DNA of 64,000 nt. It comes from Adineta ricciae. Its lineage: Eukaryota; Rotifera; Eurotatoria; Adinetida; Adinetidae. The stretch lies in the NCBI GenBank assembly GCA_905250025.1, contig CAJNOJ010000070.1:335186-399185 (forward strand), written 5' to 3'. This document shows, one piece after another, positions 44,645-56,435 of the stretch (position 1 is the first letter of the stretch; each line of letters begins with the position of its first letter). A model generated the notes under the pieces. It ran no database searches. It was not told where the DNA came from and was given only the letters and a program-made list of their open reading frames with translations. The translations under genes were made by a program, and so were the position numbers.

Positions 44645-45420
44645 TGTCGACTAGCAGCATGATTACCTGGACTTCCGCGTATGTTCAATCAGAAAATAAC
44701 TCAGACCGAAAAGAATTCAGATACTCCAGTAAATATGTAGGTTCCCTTGAAGCAGTCACTTTTTTGATTACAATATGTATATCATTGCCGCACTTTGACA
44801 CATTATATTGACATACCAATTGATGATAAGAAATGCAATTCAGTTATAGATTTTTGTCAGCTGTTAGAACTCATCGAGCGAAAGACGCACGCTACTTTAT
44901 CCGTGCAGCAAGTGAGAATTGATTGAGATGTATTTTAAAAACCATGTCAAATTATTTTCTTATAGGCTGTATTTCTTCTAGACCACAATCAATAACTTTG
45001 CTTATACTCCTATCTTTTCTCGAGTTCTTCATTGATTTGACGTGAAATTAATTATCTTGCCATAGATCGCTATTATTATCTAATTCTTACTAATACTGGC
45101 GGTGTGATATCAGTTTTTGTTCTGTGTTACGTGATATCGGTAATTCTATTGATATTAAATTATTGCGTGATCGTAAAATACATTCGGCGATATTTGGATG
45201 AACAACTATACTGATGATTGAACAGCGACAAGAACGAGATTTACTGGTCATTCAACGGATTCGTATCGTAGTTTTTTTAATGATCTTTTTTGTAACAAGT
45301 ATCAAACATCCACTATAGATGTGTATTACACGGTTTCGATCAGTTCATCAATGGTATCACTTCTATCGCAACTGAAAAGCATGGTGTGAAGAAATCTTTA
45401 TCTTAAGTTCAAAACGAAAC
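44645..45420 (+). pseudogene. relic of a rhodopsin-like 7TM receptor
   Basis: Pieces of a receptor can be read in order, separated by stops. Near 44645-44809 an N-terminal tail with a possible sequon (SENNSDRK) leads into a hydrophobic run (VTFLITICISLPHF) and a stop. Near 45107-45217 a helix (GVISVFVLCYVISVILLILN) followed by YIRRYLDEQ looks like helix 5 and loop 3. Near 45215-45320, IEQRQERDLLVIQRIRIVVF starts a helix-6-like segment, again broken. Frames disagree between pieces. The resemblance is to the small receptors typical of rotifers and is judged by eye only. Confidence 0.4.
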
Positions 45421-45769
45421 TAGTGCAATATTGTTAATGATTAAGCTTTCTATTCGTAACCATAAATGTGTCAGATTTCTTCCAGATGTAAAATGGTTAA
45501 TCTTGCCAACATAAGTACTGAAAAGACAAATATGTCCATTGAAAAAACATTTTCAAACAACTGCATCAGTAAACCCCTTCTTTTTCCTGTGCTTTCTTAA
45601 AAAGAAGCCATTACAAACATGCGGTGAAAGACAAATAGTGTAAAAAGAAAGAAAAAAACCTCTTCTCCACACGTTATGTTTATTGCATGTTGGTTTTTTC
45701 CAACACATGGTGTATAAGATAAAATTCTCTCCGTCGTAAAATACAACATTTGAGGAAGAACCTACAACA
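45421..45769. other. intergenic, no gene seen
   Basis: Upstream region of the UBL-PARP-like gene. The leftward frame at 45553-45894 has no protein features and overlaps the next gene. Confidence 0.45.
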
Positions 45770-46726
45770 ATGTGGACAAACTCAACGGAAAACGATGGTG
45801 ATGAATTATTAGCTGCAGCATTATCATCCATCCTAGGCAAAGAAATCGTACCCGAGTCAAGTGTACTCAAGCAGACACAGCGGCACGTTAGCAAAATTTC
45901 ATTACTTAATCAACATGTAGCATCACTAGTTTATGGCAAAGTCGGACGAGATGATAGCAGCACTAATAAGTTGTTATTAACAGTATATGTAACTGTTTTA
46001 GCAACGAAACAGAAATTCTCTTGTGTGATTGAACGTGATGCGAGTGTTGATAAATTAAAACAATGGATCTTTCAAAAGACAAATATTACATGTGATAAAC
46101 AAAATCTTATTCATTGTGGAGAAGAGATGGATGAAGGTCATCTGTTGAGTGAATATAATGTTCAAGATTCAAGTGAAATATCCGTCATTCGTTTAAGAGC
46201 AATGAATGCCAACGATATTTTAATATTGGATTCGAGCACACGAGATTCACACTATGATTATGATTTTACTAATATTGATGATACAGGCAAATCTTTTACT
46301 CGCGCCAACGTACAATATCGTCGACCGTGCGGATGGAGACGTTTTGCAATTCGAGTTTGTGGAAAATATGAAAATGAAATTTGGCTCGGCTGCGATAATA
46401 GGAATGGCGAGTGGCCAGTTTCATATCATGGAACTAAGCATGATGCAGCTATTTCAATTGCTCAAAGTGGTTTTGACTTAAGCAAGCATAAACGATTTCT
46501 CTATGGTCGTGGTGTTTATACGACACCAAATATTGATATAGCAGAAACTTTTGCAACACATTTTACACGCAACGGTCGGAAATTTTGTGTTGTTATACAA
46601 AATCGAATCAATCCAGAAACTGTAGTTAAACTGAGTGCTGATCAGGACGGAGTTGACGACTATTGGATATCGCCCAGCGCTGATGATGTTAGACCATATG
46701 GCTACTGTATAAAGAGTATATCGTAG
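45770..46726 (+). CDS. ubiquitin-like domain fused to PARP-like (Gig2-type) domain
   Basis: A single-exon 318-residue protein. Residues about 65-140 resemble a ubiquitin-like fold (VYVTVLATKQKFSCVIERDA, QNLIHCGEEMDEGHLLSEYN), with the hydrophobic spacing of UBLs. From about residue 210 the sequence WPVSYHGTKHDAAISIAQSG, FLYGRGVYTTPNIDIAETFA and FCVVIQNRINPETVVKL follows the H-G-T / G-x-Y / NAD-fold pattern of PARP-like catalytic domains, as in Gig2-type proteins. Whether it transfers ADP-ribose is open, since the usual catalytic Glu cannot be placed. The protein lacks a signal peptide. Gig2-like proteins are antiviral in fish, but that role cannot be assumed here. Confidence 0.66.
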   Translation: MWTNSTENDGDELLAAALSSILGKEIVPESSVLKQTQRHVSKISLLNQHVASLVYGKVGRDDSSTNKLLLTVYVTVLATKQKFSCVIERDASVDKLKQWIFQKTNITCDKQNLIHCGEEMDEGHLLSEYNVQDSSEISVIRLRAMNANDILILDSSTRDSHYDYDFTNIDDTGKSFTRANVQYRRPCGWRRFAIRVCGKYENEIWLGCDNRNGEWPVSYHGTKHDAAISIAQSGFDLSKHKRFLYGRGVYTTPNIDIAETFATHFTRNGRKFCVVIQNRINPETVVKLSADQDGVDDYWISPSADDVRPYGYCIKSIS

Positions 46727-47085
46727 CATGCTTTTTGGTTGTTGCTTGAATAAATGTTGTTGACAGTGACCTGATGTTGTTACTTCAAAACAGATTTTTA
46801 TTTCGACTGATGAAATATTTTTGTTTGATTTCTACTATCGAAGAGCTTCTGCACCATCCGATCAGATTTCTATTTGTGTTCTTGAAGTGCGTAATTGATA
46901 TGTGAGTAGAAAATATTCGGATATCAAATATCGACTCGTTTTGATCAGAAGTAGAACGACGAAAGTGATTATGTACAAGATTTGCGATGTTGGAGATGAT
47001 CGAATCAATATTGATCGAATGGAGGATCTGGTATAAAAGTGACGAGATGACGTTTTTCGATCAGATTAGCTTTGTATCAGTGTGA
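46727..47085. other. intergenic with promoter of the trypsin-chain gene
   Basis: No gene seen. It contains a good TATA box at 47032-47038, annotated separately. Confidence 0.5.
47032..47038 (+). promoter_or_regulatory. TATA box of the trypsin-chain gene
   Basis: TATAAAA lies 54 bp before the start codon at 47086. This spacing leaves room for a short 5' leader and supports 47086 as the first coding exon. Confidence 0.6.
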
Positions 47086-50000
47086 ATGGAGTGGCGATTA
47101 AAACTGATTTTACTTGTGAATGTTGCATTGTGTTCAGCGATTCGGTACGAATGTGAGAAAAGTAATGTTTCATGTGGATGTGCTTTCAAAAATGTTGAGG
47201 TTGGTGATGATCTCGAAGAAGCAATACCGTACAGTTGGTCGATGATGGTATCAATTCGATATGATTGTCGACAGAATGGAAATTCATCGACACATTGCTG
47301 TGCAGGAACAATTCTTAACGAAAGATATATTTTAACAGCTGCACGTTGTTTTGATCCAGCAGAAAATTCTTCGTTGAGTGCTGAAAATATAACAATTGCT
47401 GCTAACATTCATCGTTTATCGCAAAATTGTCCAACAATTCGAACTGTTGAGCGAACTTTTCTGCATCCAAATTGGTCGGCAACGAACGAAGCGTTACATA
47501 ATATCGCGATACTTCGTCTAGCTGAACCGCTTGATTTCCAAACTGATTTTACTCTCAGCTCAGCTTGTCTTCCATCTCAAATGAATACTTCTGTAGAGAT
47601 GATATCGAATACAAGTTTAGTTGTCGTTGGATGGAGTGTACTCAGCAATACAGAAGAGAATTTACAACAGTTAACTGTTTACCCGATTGATTTTAATGAT
47701 TCGATGTGTTCACGAGCAAGCAATGATCCGAAGTTATCGTTTTGTGCAGGACGATATGGAGGTTTGTTAGTCTTTTCCTTCTCTTCTACATTATAATTGT
47801 TTGATTTTCTTTGAATTTTTCTTAGCTGCATGTTTCCGTAAGTAAGATTCGATACTAGTTGAAATATTTTCATTCATTCATTCTCATTCGTTAGCGGAAG
47901 TCGGCGGCCCTGCATTTCAATGGAGTGGAACGCATTGGGAATTAGTTGGAATTGAGTCGTACGCTTTCGATGGTTGTCCACGTGTCGGTTATAAAGGTCT
48001 TTTTGTACGAGTTGCTGCGTATTTGGATTGGATTGAATCAATTCTAAATATTCATACTGCAATGACATCAACTACACCTGAACCGCCTATCTATAATTAT
48101 GAATGCGATCGCAATATGCCGTGTGGATGTGGTTATACGGACGTTGTTTTTCGACCAACTCGTATTATGGGCGGTGAAGATGCAATTGAACACAGTTGGT
48201 CCATGATTGTTTCGCTTCGTTTCTATGGAAGTCAAGAACATTTCTGTGCTGGAACACTCCTTTCAAGTTCGCATATTCTAACGGCAGCGCACTGTGTCGC
48301 TCAATTTTTATCTTCTCGACCAGTGAATATTAGCATTATTGCTGGTATAACAAATCGATCAGATCCTGAAGCCTATCAGAGAAATATCGATCGTATTCAT
48401 ATACATGAAAATTATACCGATCGACCACATTATCTGAATGATATAGCTATATTACGGATGGATCGTCCATTGTATTTCCTACACAACCCGATTCTGGCAA
48501 AAACGTGCGTAAATCCTAGGAATATATCGATGATGGACATGCATCAGTATCCTAAACCGGGAACGCGTCTTGTAGTTATCGGATGGGGTGCGATGAAACC
48601 GGGAAGTTTCCTTCAGTCTGAATACTTACAACAGATACGTATATCGACTATCGACAATCAAGATCCCATTTGTCAGAAAATAGTCAGTAGTAAGGAACAT
48701 CAATTTTGTGCTGGGTTGTATAACGGCGGAAAAGGTAAATCTCCATTTGAATAGTTTTCATCGATAATTCATATTTATCTTTTTCTTTTGCGTAGATGCT
48801 TGTCTGGGTATGTGTTATATTCTTTCAGCCTATTTCCATCGCGCATACTTGCCGTTTTTCGTTCAGGTGATTCTGGTGGACCAATCTTGCAGTGGACTGG
48901 GCAGTATTGGGAACAGGTGGGCATCATTGGTCACAATTTTCAATGTGGACGACCTGAGTATCCAGGTGTCTATACTCGTCTAGGGCAATATTTACAATGG
49001 ATTGCGAAAATTCTCAATGAAACCAATGAATATTTGGAACCACAATGGCCTCTTCGAACGACGACGACAACGACGACTACTCGTCGTCCCAACACGACCA
49101 CTACTAGACGAACGCGACCACCTACAGCTACATCGAATAGATTTTCTTCATTTTCAGCAATGATTACTGACATACTAAGACGGACGGATTCGTTTACAGC
49201 CCACGTACCATTGGTAACTATGCCTTCGGATATTCCTAGAGCACCAACTGGTTACTTCCATACGTCGAGAATTTTAAATACGATTGCTCCATTGTCACTA
49301 TCACTAACCGTTACTTCACAGATACTACCAGCCAAACTCTCCACTTCTGCTATGTCGATCACAATTCACCCGTTTACTAGCATGACATCAGCAGTAACGA
49401 GAGTAACGTTGGACACATCAAAAATGATAACCGCAACGACCACCAGAACTTCTTATGCACCACATTTCACAGCAGCAATAACTACAAATAGATTACAACC
49501 GACGTATTCTGCGAGAACCGATACAATGATCACTACTAATTTATTTCCATCTCATCTCACAGCAGTAACGTCTATTTTTCGTAACAAAATAACCTATGAA
49601 TGTGATCGAATTCAAAATGAATGTGGATGCTCCTTAGCAAATGTTGTCTTATCCTATGATAATCAACGAACATCACCAATTGATACTACAAACGAAGATG
49701 CCTATCCTTATAGTTGGTCAATGGTAGTCTCTATACGTATAAATAATACAAAGCATATATGTATGGGTACTATCCTATCCGATTCCTTTATTCTGACGAC
49801 TGCTCAATGTGTTAACAATTATCGACAAAATCCGAATAATATCACTATTGCAGGTGGTGTGCATAGTCTTTCACAGTATAGTGCATCGCATCGAACAGTT
49901 GTCGAAATTCATATTCATGAGAATTATACGACTGACAGATCACATTTGCACGACATTGCTATTCTTCGTCTTGGACATCCATTGGATTTGATAACACAAC

Positions 50001-50684
50001 CAATCTTTGCAAAAACATGCCTGTCGAATTCTTTGTCTCCTAATCTAACGGGAGACACGACATTAGTGACGATCGGATGGCAAAATTCAGCTTTTGAAAG
50101 AATTGTACTCGATACACTTCAACAAGTATCGACGAAATCAATGAATGATTCAGATTCATCATGTTTCAATTCAACTTATGACAATAGGTATCAATTGTGT
50201 GCAGGTGCACCATCTGACAAAACAGGTGAGTCAAATTACACGTGTTATTCGATCTAATTATTATTATCTTTATTCAAATTTAGGTACATGCAACGGTTAG
50301 TACATTTATTTTGAAATACTTATCATATCAAGTATTTAAATTCTAGGCAATTTCGGTGAACCGATTTTTGTTTATAGAAATAAATATTGGGAGCAGGTGA
50401 GTATAAGAAACAAGAGAAAATGTATAGAGATCTTTCTTTGATTACATATGTGTTTATATATATAGGTTGGAATGCTTTCTAAAACTCAAAGTTGTACTGT
50501 AATTGGCCATTCCGGTGTCTATACTCGACTTTCCGCATATACAAAGTGGATACAACATCTATTGAAAACTACACCAATACCTTCACGTCGACCAGCGACT
50601 ACTAGTGACAGTTCAAAGATACAACGGAACTTTCTTTCACTGAGCAGTCTTCTCCTCATTACTAAACTTTTTACTCGCAACTAA
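47086..50684 (+). CDS. three-domain trypsin-like protein (polyserase type), only central domain intact
   Basis: Eight exons (47086-47761, 47826-47837, 47895-48734, 48796-48807, 48867-50225, 50284-50295, 50347-50396, 50466-50684) join in phase to 1059 residues. A signal peptide (MEWRLKLILLVNVALCS) precedes three S1 domains, each opened by a Cys-rich CGC-type motif; a long Thr/Ser-rich linker separates domains 2 and 3. Catalytic residues differ. Domain 1 has Arg87 for His, Asn139 for Asp and Val232 for Ser (TAARC, HNIAILRL, PEVGGP). Domain 2 is complete: His362, Asp412, Ser516 (TAAHC, NDIAILRM, GDSGGP). Domain 3 has Gln827 for His, keeps Asp876, and has Phe973 at the Ser position (GNFGEP). So one active protease is flanked by two pseudoproteases. 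Each domain has a 12-bp microexon just before the serine loop. Probably extracellular; the substrate is unknown. Confidence 0.88.
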
Positions 50685-50714
50685 AATTTTTATTTGTATT
50701 AAAAATAATATCAA

Positions 50715-51506
50715 TCAACTATTGTATGCTAGTTCTGCAAGAACTGGTAAGTGATCCGATGGATAATAGTTATTGTCGGATTCAGTCAAATGAGCATGTT
50801 TCAATACTTTGAAATGCGATGGAGTAATAAAAATATAATCAATTCGATCACCTATGCCACTAGCTACATGAAACGTACTCCAAGTACCTTGTGGACCCGA
50901 ATGAGATGATTCGGATAATAACTTAGCGTCTTTGAGCACGTCTGTCGATAGAATTGTGTGGTAGGCATCGGATTGAGGCCCTGTATTGAAGTCACCAGTT
51001 AATATTGAAGGTATGGTCGATCCAGCGATTTGTTGGATGCGAGTTAGAATGAAACGAGCACTTTCTCGCCGAGCAGTATTTCCTTCATGATCAAAGTGTG
51101 TATTGAAATAGCAAAGTTCCTTGCCGGTTAAACGATCTCTAAGTTTTATCCAACTACAGATACGAGGCAGAGCAGCATCCCAACCTCGGCTACCAGGTGT
51201 GTCTGGCGTTTCCGATAACCAGAAAGTACCTTTGTCAACAAGTTCAAAGCGATCGTGACGATAGAAGACAGCAGAAAACTCGCCACTGTCACGACCATCA
51301 TTTCGACCTACACCATAGGAACCATAATCAGACAAATTACTTTGTAGATCGGACATCTGTTGTGATAGAGCTTCTTGAACACCAAGTAGACCAGGTGCAC
51401 ACTGACGAATTAGATTGACGACACGATCTTTACGTCGGTGCCATTGATTTGGACCATCTGCTGGTGTATCCATACGGATATTGTAAGTCATTACACCGAA
51501 CGACAT
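50715..51506 (-). CDS. bacterial-type endonuclease/exonuclease/phosphatase (EEP) protein
   Basis: A single-exon 263-residue EEP-fold enzyme with all metal-site motifs: VMTYNIRMDTP, LLGVQEALSQQ (catalytic Glu), CYFNTHFDHEGNTARRESA, SILTGDFNTGP, DRIDYIFI and PSDHLPVLAEL. The stretch FWLSETPDTPGSRGWDAALP is a hallmark of a bacterial subfamily common in Bacteroidetes and Planctomycetes; I know of no animal family with it. Function there is unproven but likely phosphodiester hydrolysis. There is no signal peptide. It differs clearly from the CCR4-like EEP pair at 15889-18212. No intron and a bacterial-type sequence suggest horizontal transfer, while the flanking genes are ordinary animal genes with introns. 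It converges with the trypsin-chain gene. Confidence 0.85.
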   Translation of the reverse strand: MSFGVMTYNIRMDTPADGPNQWHRRKDRVVNLIRQCAPGLLGVQEALSQQMSDLQSNLSDYGSYGVGRNDGRDSGEFSAVFYRHDRFELVDKGTFWLSETPDTPGSRGWDAALPRICSWIKLRDRLTGKELCYFNTHFDHEGNTARRESARFILTRIQQIAGSTIPSILTGDFNTGPQSDAYHTILSTDVLKDAKLLSESSHSGPQGTWSTFHVASGIGDRIDYIFITPSHFKVLKHAHLTESDNNYYPSDHLPVLAELAYNS

Positions 51507-51834
51507 GATGTTTTATAAAGATATAATGTAATTGTCGGCTATCTGAATTGTGTCAAAGTAAATCGAGAATGACTGCTTTCGTCTTGTGCAACTCAATACA
51601 CTAAAAAACCTTATTAGTCAAAAATTGAATCACTAAATGCACTCTGCCCCAAATATTTGGAAGAACCTACCGACATCTACATTTATCAGTTACCTACTAC
51701 ACGATAAATAATGTTACAGTAGTAGTGATTGAAGCAAAACGTATTCGTATTTATGTAAATTTATTACAAAGAATCGTCAAAAAAAGAGCATTCGATTGCA
51801 CATTATTAGATGTTCATGTTTCAGTTCGATCGGT
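51507..51834. other. intergenic, no gene seen
   Basis: Promoter side of the leftward EEP gene and 3' flank of the leftward cathepsin gene. Confidence 0.45.
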
Positions 51835-53066
<1,232 letters not shown>

Positions 53067-53797
53067 TATTGAGAGTGTATTACTCGTCTGTTGTCGAAAC
53101 GCAACTAAGGCTTGACGACGTCCGTCGATAAGTCTATATACATGGGCTGGGAGCAGTACAAAGATAAGATGAAGCTCGTTTTTGCTTGATCATTCAAGAA
53201 AAGAAAGGCTGTGTAGTTTACTAACAATGTCGCAGCAAAAATCATCAAACATGCTTCTTTATCTTTTTTATCAACATTCTCGCAGGTGACCAGATTCTCG
53301 ACACCAGAAATGCAAGTTGTTTTGTATAGATATGATCTTTCTACATTATATTTTAGACACACCTTATGGGTGAAATTAATTGGGCAACTTTTTTTGTTGT
53401 AATTATTTGAGTGAAAAACTGTTTTTTTTCGTCATATTAACATCAAAAAGAATAGATGTATGTGTATGCGATTATAAGTACAATATCTGCGATAACTTCA
53501 TTACTGAATCTTCCATGTCAAATTTCGACAGGAACCAATTCAATTAACGAAATTGAAATCCAACAAATTGAATATGCACAGATTCTTATTTGTACCAATT
53601 GGAGTTTTTCAATCTATCGAAACTTTTCTTTCTACTACTATTCAGTAGCTGTCGTTCATAGTGTTTAGCTATAAAACGTGAGATCAAGTTTGTTCAGTTG
53701 AATCAACTAGCTCTCTAGTTTATTTACAAAAAAATCAATAGTTTCGTATATGTATACGTACCAAAATACATTCGTGAATCGAACTGTTCGATACATA
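53067..53797. other. intergenic, no gene seen
   Basis: Promoter of the cathepsin gene and 3' flank of the ART-TPR gene. Short frames at 53105-53362 and 53456-53668 have no recognisable features. Confidence 0.45.
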
Positions 53798-55894
53798 TCA
53801 GTTCTTTTCAGTTTGTGACGATAATGTGCGTTGTAAGTTATTATCTTTCTTCAATTTCAATGAGATACGTTTCACATCGCGTTTGGCTTCGATCACATCC
53901 GTATGTAACTGGAAAGGTGATTTCTGTCGAATGGAAAGTGCTTTTTCATAACAAATCATAGCTTCTGAAAGATTGTCTTCGGTTTCATAAACAAGACCGA
54001 TGTTTTTCAAAGTCGTTGCTATAGATGGATGATCAGGCGGGAGAGATGTGGTATAGATATTTTTTGCTGTCTGGTAACATTGTACTGCTTGTTGATATTG
54101 ACCGGAATAATAATGTGAATTGCCTAAGTTAAGGTAGGCATTCCCCATGCATGGATGCGACGGTGGCAAGCAAGAGTTTTTCATTTTCATAGCTTTCGTT
54201 AGATATTCCAATGCTTTACTGTATTCTTTATGTGTATTATAAACATTTCCGATATTATTCAAACACCATGCTATATACTGAGGATCGAGATCTTGATATT
54301 TCGACCAGACTTTCAATGCTTTCTTGTAGGAATCCAACGCTTCATTCGTTTTGCCTATTTTCTCATAAACTTCGCCCATACTTGTATAAATGAAGCCAAG
54401 ACGTGGATGATTCTTGCGCAGTGTTCGTTGTGCGATATCTAATGCTCGTTGCAATTTCTTCAGACTGAGTTCATACGCACCTTTCTCACAAGCGACTTTG
54501 GCTAACGAATGATAACAAAGAGAAACATCGGGATCATCGTCTGATAATTGTTTCAATAATCGATAGTAGTACTTTTCCGCTTCGTGAAAACGAGCCATAT
54601 CAACGAGAACATGACCGAACAGCAGAAGTCGAGTTTGTCCGGATCCATATTGACTTCTCATGGAATCAACAACAGCTTTTAAGTCATGGTCATCATCACT
54701 GCACAAGGTCATTTCGATAACCCAGGTGTGATATTGACCGAGATGAATTCGATCGAGTCGAAAAACGGATCCTAACATCATAAGAACTTCGTTTTCGTCT
54801 GGAAATGCACTGAATTCCGAAACGTTCGCAAACGGTTTCATACCAGTTCGACTAGGATCTGCATAGATTTGGAAAATGACGGACTTGTTTCTTGAGCTGG
54901 CATTTTGTGGATTTGGTGATGTAAACGAAAGCCACGCAATATCATGTTCGGTTGTTGTAGAAAGAAAAGAATTCATGGAAATTAATTTGCCAACCGATTG
55001 CTTCAAAATTTCCAATTCTTCGTCCAATATTAATTGGCTACGATAGAGCGTCACCGGCGATAAGCATTGATACTCTTGAAGGTGCTGTTGAATATCACGA
55101 ATTAAAAATCGAAAGGCAAATAACAAATCAATATCTTGTGTTCGAAGACTTTTATTTAACAGACGATAAACAAATGCTTCTTTTGTATACCAATATATAG
55201 CAGAATCAGCGCTATAGCTTTCTGTGAAGTCCTCACTGTATTTCGATATGTCGAGTGATGCATCGGGATACTTTTCTAAACATAAATTGATTAAATCCTC
55301 TTTATCAGTGTCTGAGACTATTGTCTGCATGCGAAGTAAGCAATCGGTTAGTAACTGTGAATGAACGAAACGACCATCCATATGACTGGTCGATTGTTCG
55401 TTATCCATCGTTCCATTTAAAATACTCATCGAAAATGATTCATTCGTATCCGATTCTACCCGTCTTCTTTGATAACTGCTTATAAGCTCGAGCAATCCTT
55501 CGAAATGATTGTATATACCTTTGATCTAGTAATGCAAAAGCAGTCTTTTCTCTACTGAATGTCTTTCTCTGCTTACTTTAGGATATTCCAGTGACCAGAC
55601 TTGATAGAAATCTTTATTGACACAGTAGACATAAATCATATATATGGTTGAATATTCATGAATTCGTGGTATGATCTCTTGTCCTAATTTTCCGCTGACA
55701 ATGAAAATGAATTGATTTGTGGGAAAAGTCGATTGTATGTACTGTTCGCATTGAGCGACATCTTCAAACACTTGTAAATGAGTTACTATCGATCGAAGTC
55801 TATCTTGTAGGTTCGCATTCTGTTTCGAATGAATCGATTTATCCAACCAAATAACATTATAATTAGAGATGTTTGATCTATTCTCGATATCCAT
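53798..55894 (-). CDS. arginine-type ADP-ribosyltransferase fused to tetratricopeptide repeats
   Basis: Two exons (55894-55577 and 55525-53798, 51-bp intron, phase 0) give 681 residues. Domain 1 (about 1-106) is a small alpha/beta unit also found in the gene at 43088. Domain 2 (about 210-380) is an ADP-ribosyltransferase of the R-S-E type: LYRSQ supplies Arg (about 268), MNSFLSTTT supplies the Ser motif, and FPDENEVLM supplies the E-x-E (about 350-352) that marks arginine-specific enzymes. Domain 3 (about 400-660) holds six or so TPRs of the 42-residue kinesin-light-chain kind (for example YIAWCLNNIGNVYNTHKEYS). It should modify an arginine on a protein held by the TPRs; the target is unknown. 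No signal peptide, so it acts inside the cell. This architecture is frequent in bdelloid genomes. Confidence 0.85.
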
Positions 55895-56253
55895 TCAATT
55901 CTTTTACAACGAAACTTCGAAATGTCTACGCACAATGTGCTTTTTTAGCCTAGAATGCATGAAAATATTTGCTTTAGATAAGTTTAACGACTCGTGAGTA
56001 TTTTATCAACTAGACGAAAAATATTCTTACTCAACGGGTGATACATACAATCGAGATCGCCACCACCGTCGGTTTTCAACAATCACATCTATTTACTCTA
56101 CTAAAGCTATATACCTATCATTGCTTCTGGAGTTTTTTTTCTCTTTCTGTTCTTTGTCTACGACGAAAATAGCATTGCAAACAATGTTGTCGTGCTTTAT
56201 CAATGTATCTGTGCGTAGAGAAAAGAAAAAAAAAAGGAAGAAAAAAGGGTAAA
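55895..56253. other. intergenic with tRNA downstream flank
   Basis: No protein gene. The A-rich tract on the plus strand around 56221-56246 is a T-run on the minus strand just past the tRNA, fitting a Pol III terminator. Confidence 0.5.
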
Positions 56254-56342
56254 TCCGAACTCCCAGACTTGAACTGGGGACCTATAGGTTACTATGAATA
56301 CACCATTACAGCCTACCGCTCTGCCAGCTGAGCTAAGTTCGG
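56254..56342 (-). tRNA. trnY: tRNA-Tyr (GUA) with a 16-nt intron
   Basis: On the minus strand the sequence folds as a full cloverleaf. The acceptor stem is CCGAACT/AGTTCGG with discriminator A; the D arm is GCTC/GAGC; the anticodon stem is GTAGG/CCTAT; the T arm is CCCAG-TTCAAGT-CTGGG. The loop reads CTGTAA, so the anticodon is GUA. A 16-nt intron sits after position 37, the canonical place, leaving a 73-nt mature tRNA. Most eukaryotic nuclear tRNA-Tyr genes carry such an intron. A T-run for Pol III termination follows. The 3' end may be off by one base. Confidence 0.93.
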
Positions 56343-56435
56343 ATGTTGAAGCAAATTGTAAACGCGTATCACATTATGTTTTTTCACTGAAGAAAAAAAA
56401 TTGATTTATTGAGTAAAATATAGTCAATGAATTGT

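Noticed and set aside
53105-53668. Short frames left of the ART-TPR gene
   Set aside because: No domain, no conserved motif, and they fall in AT-rich 3' flanks.
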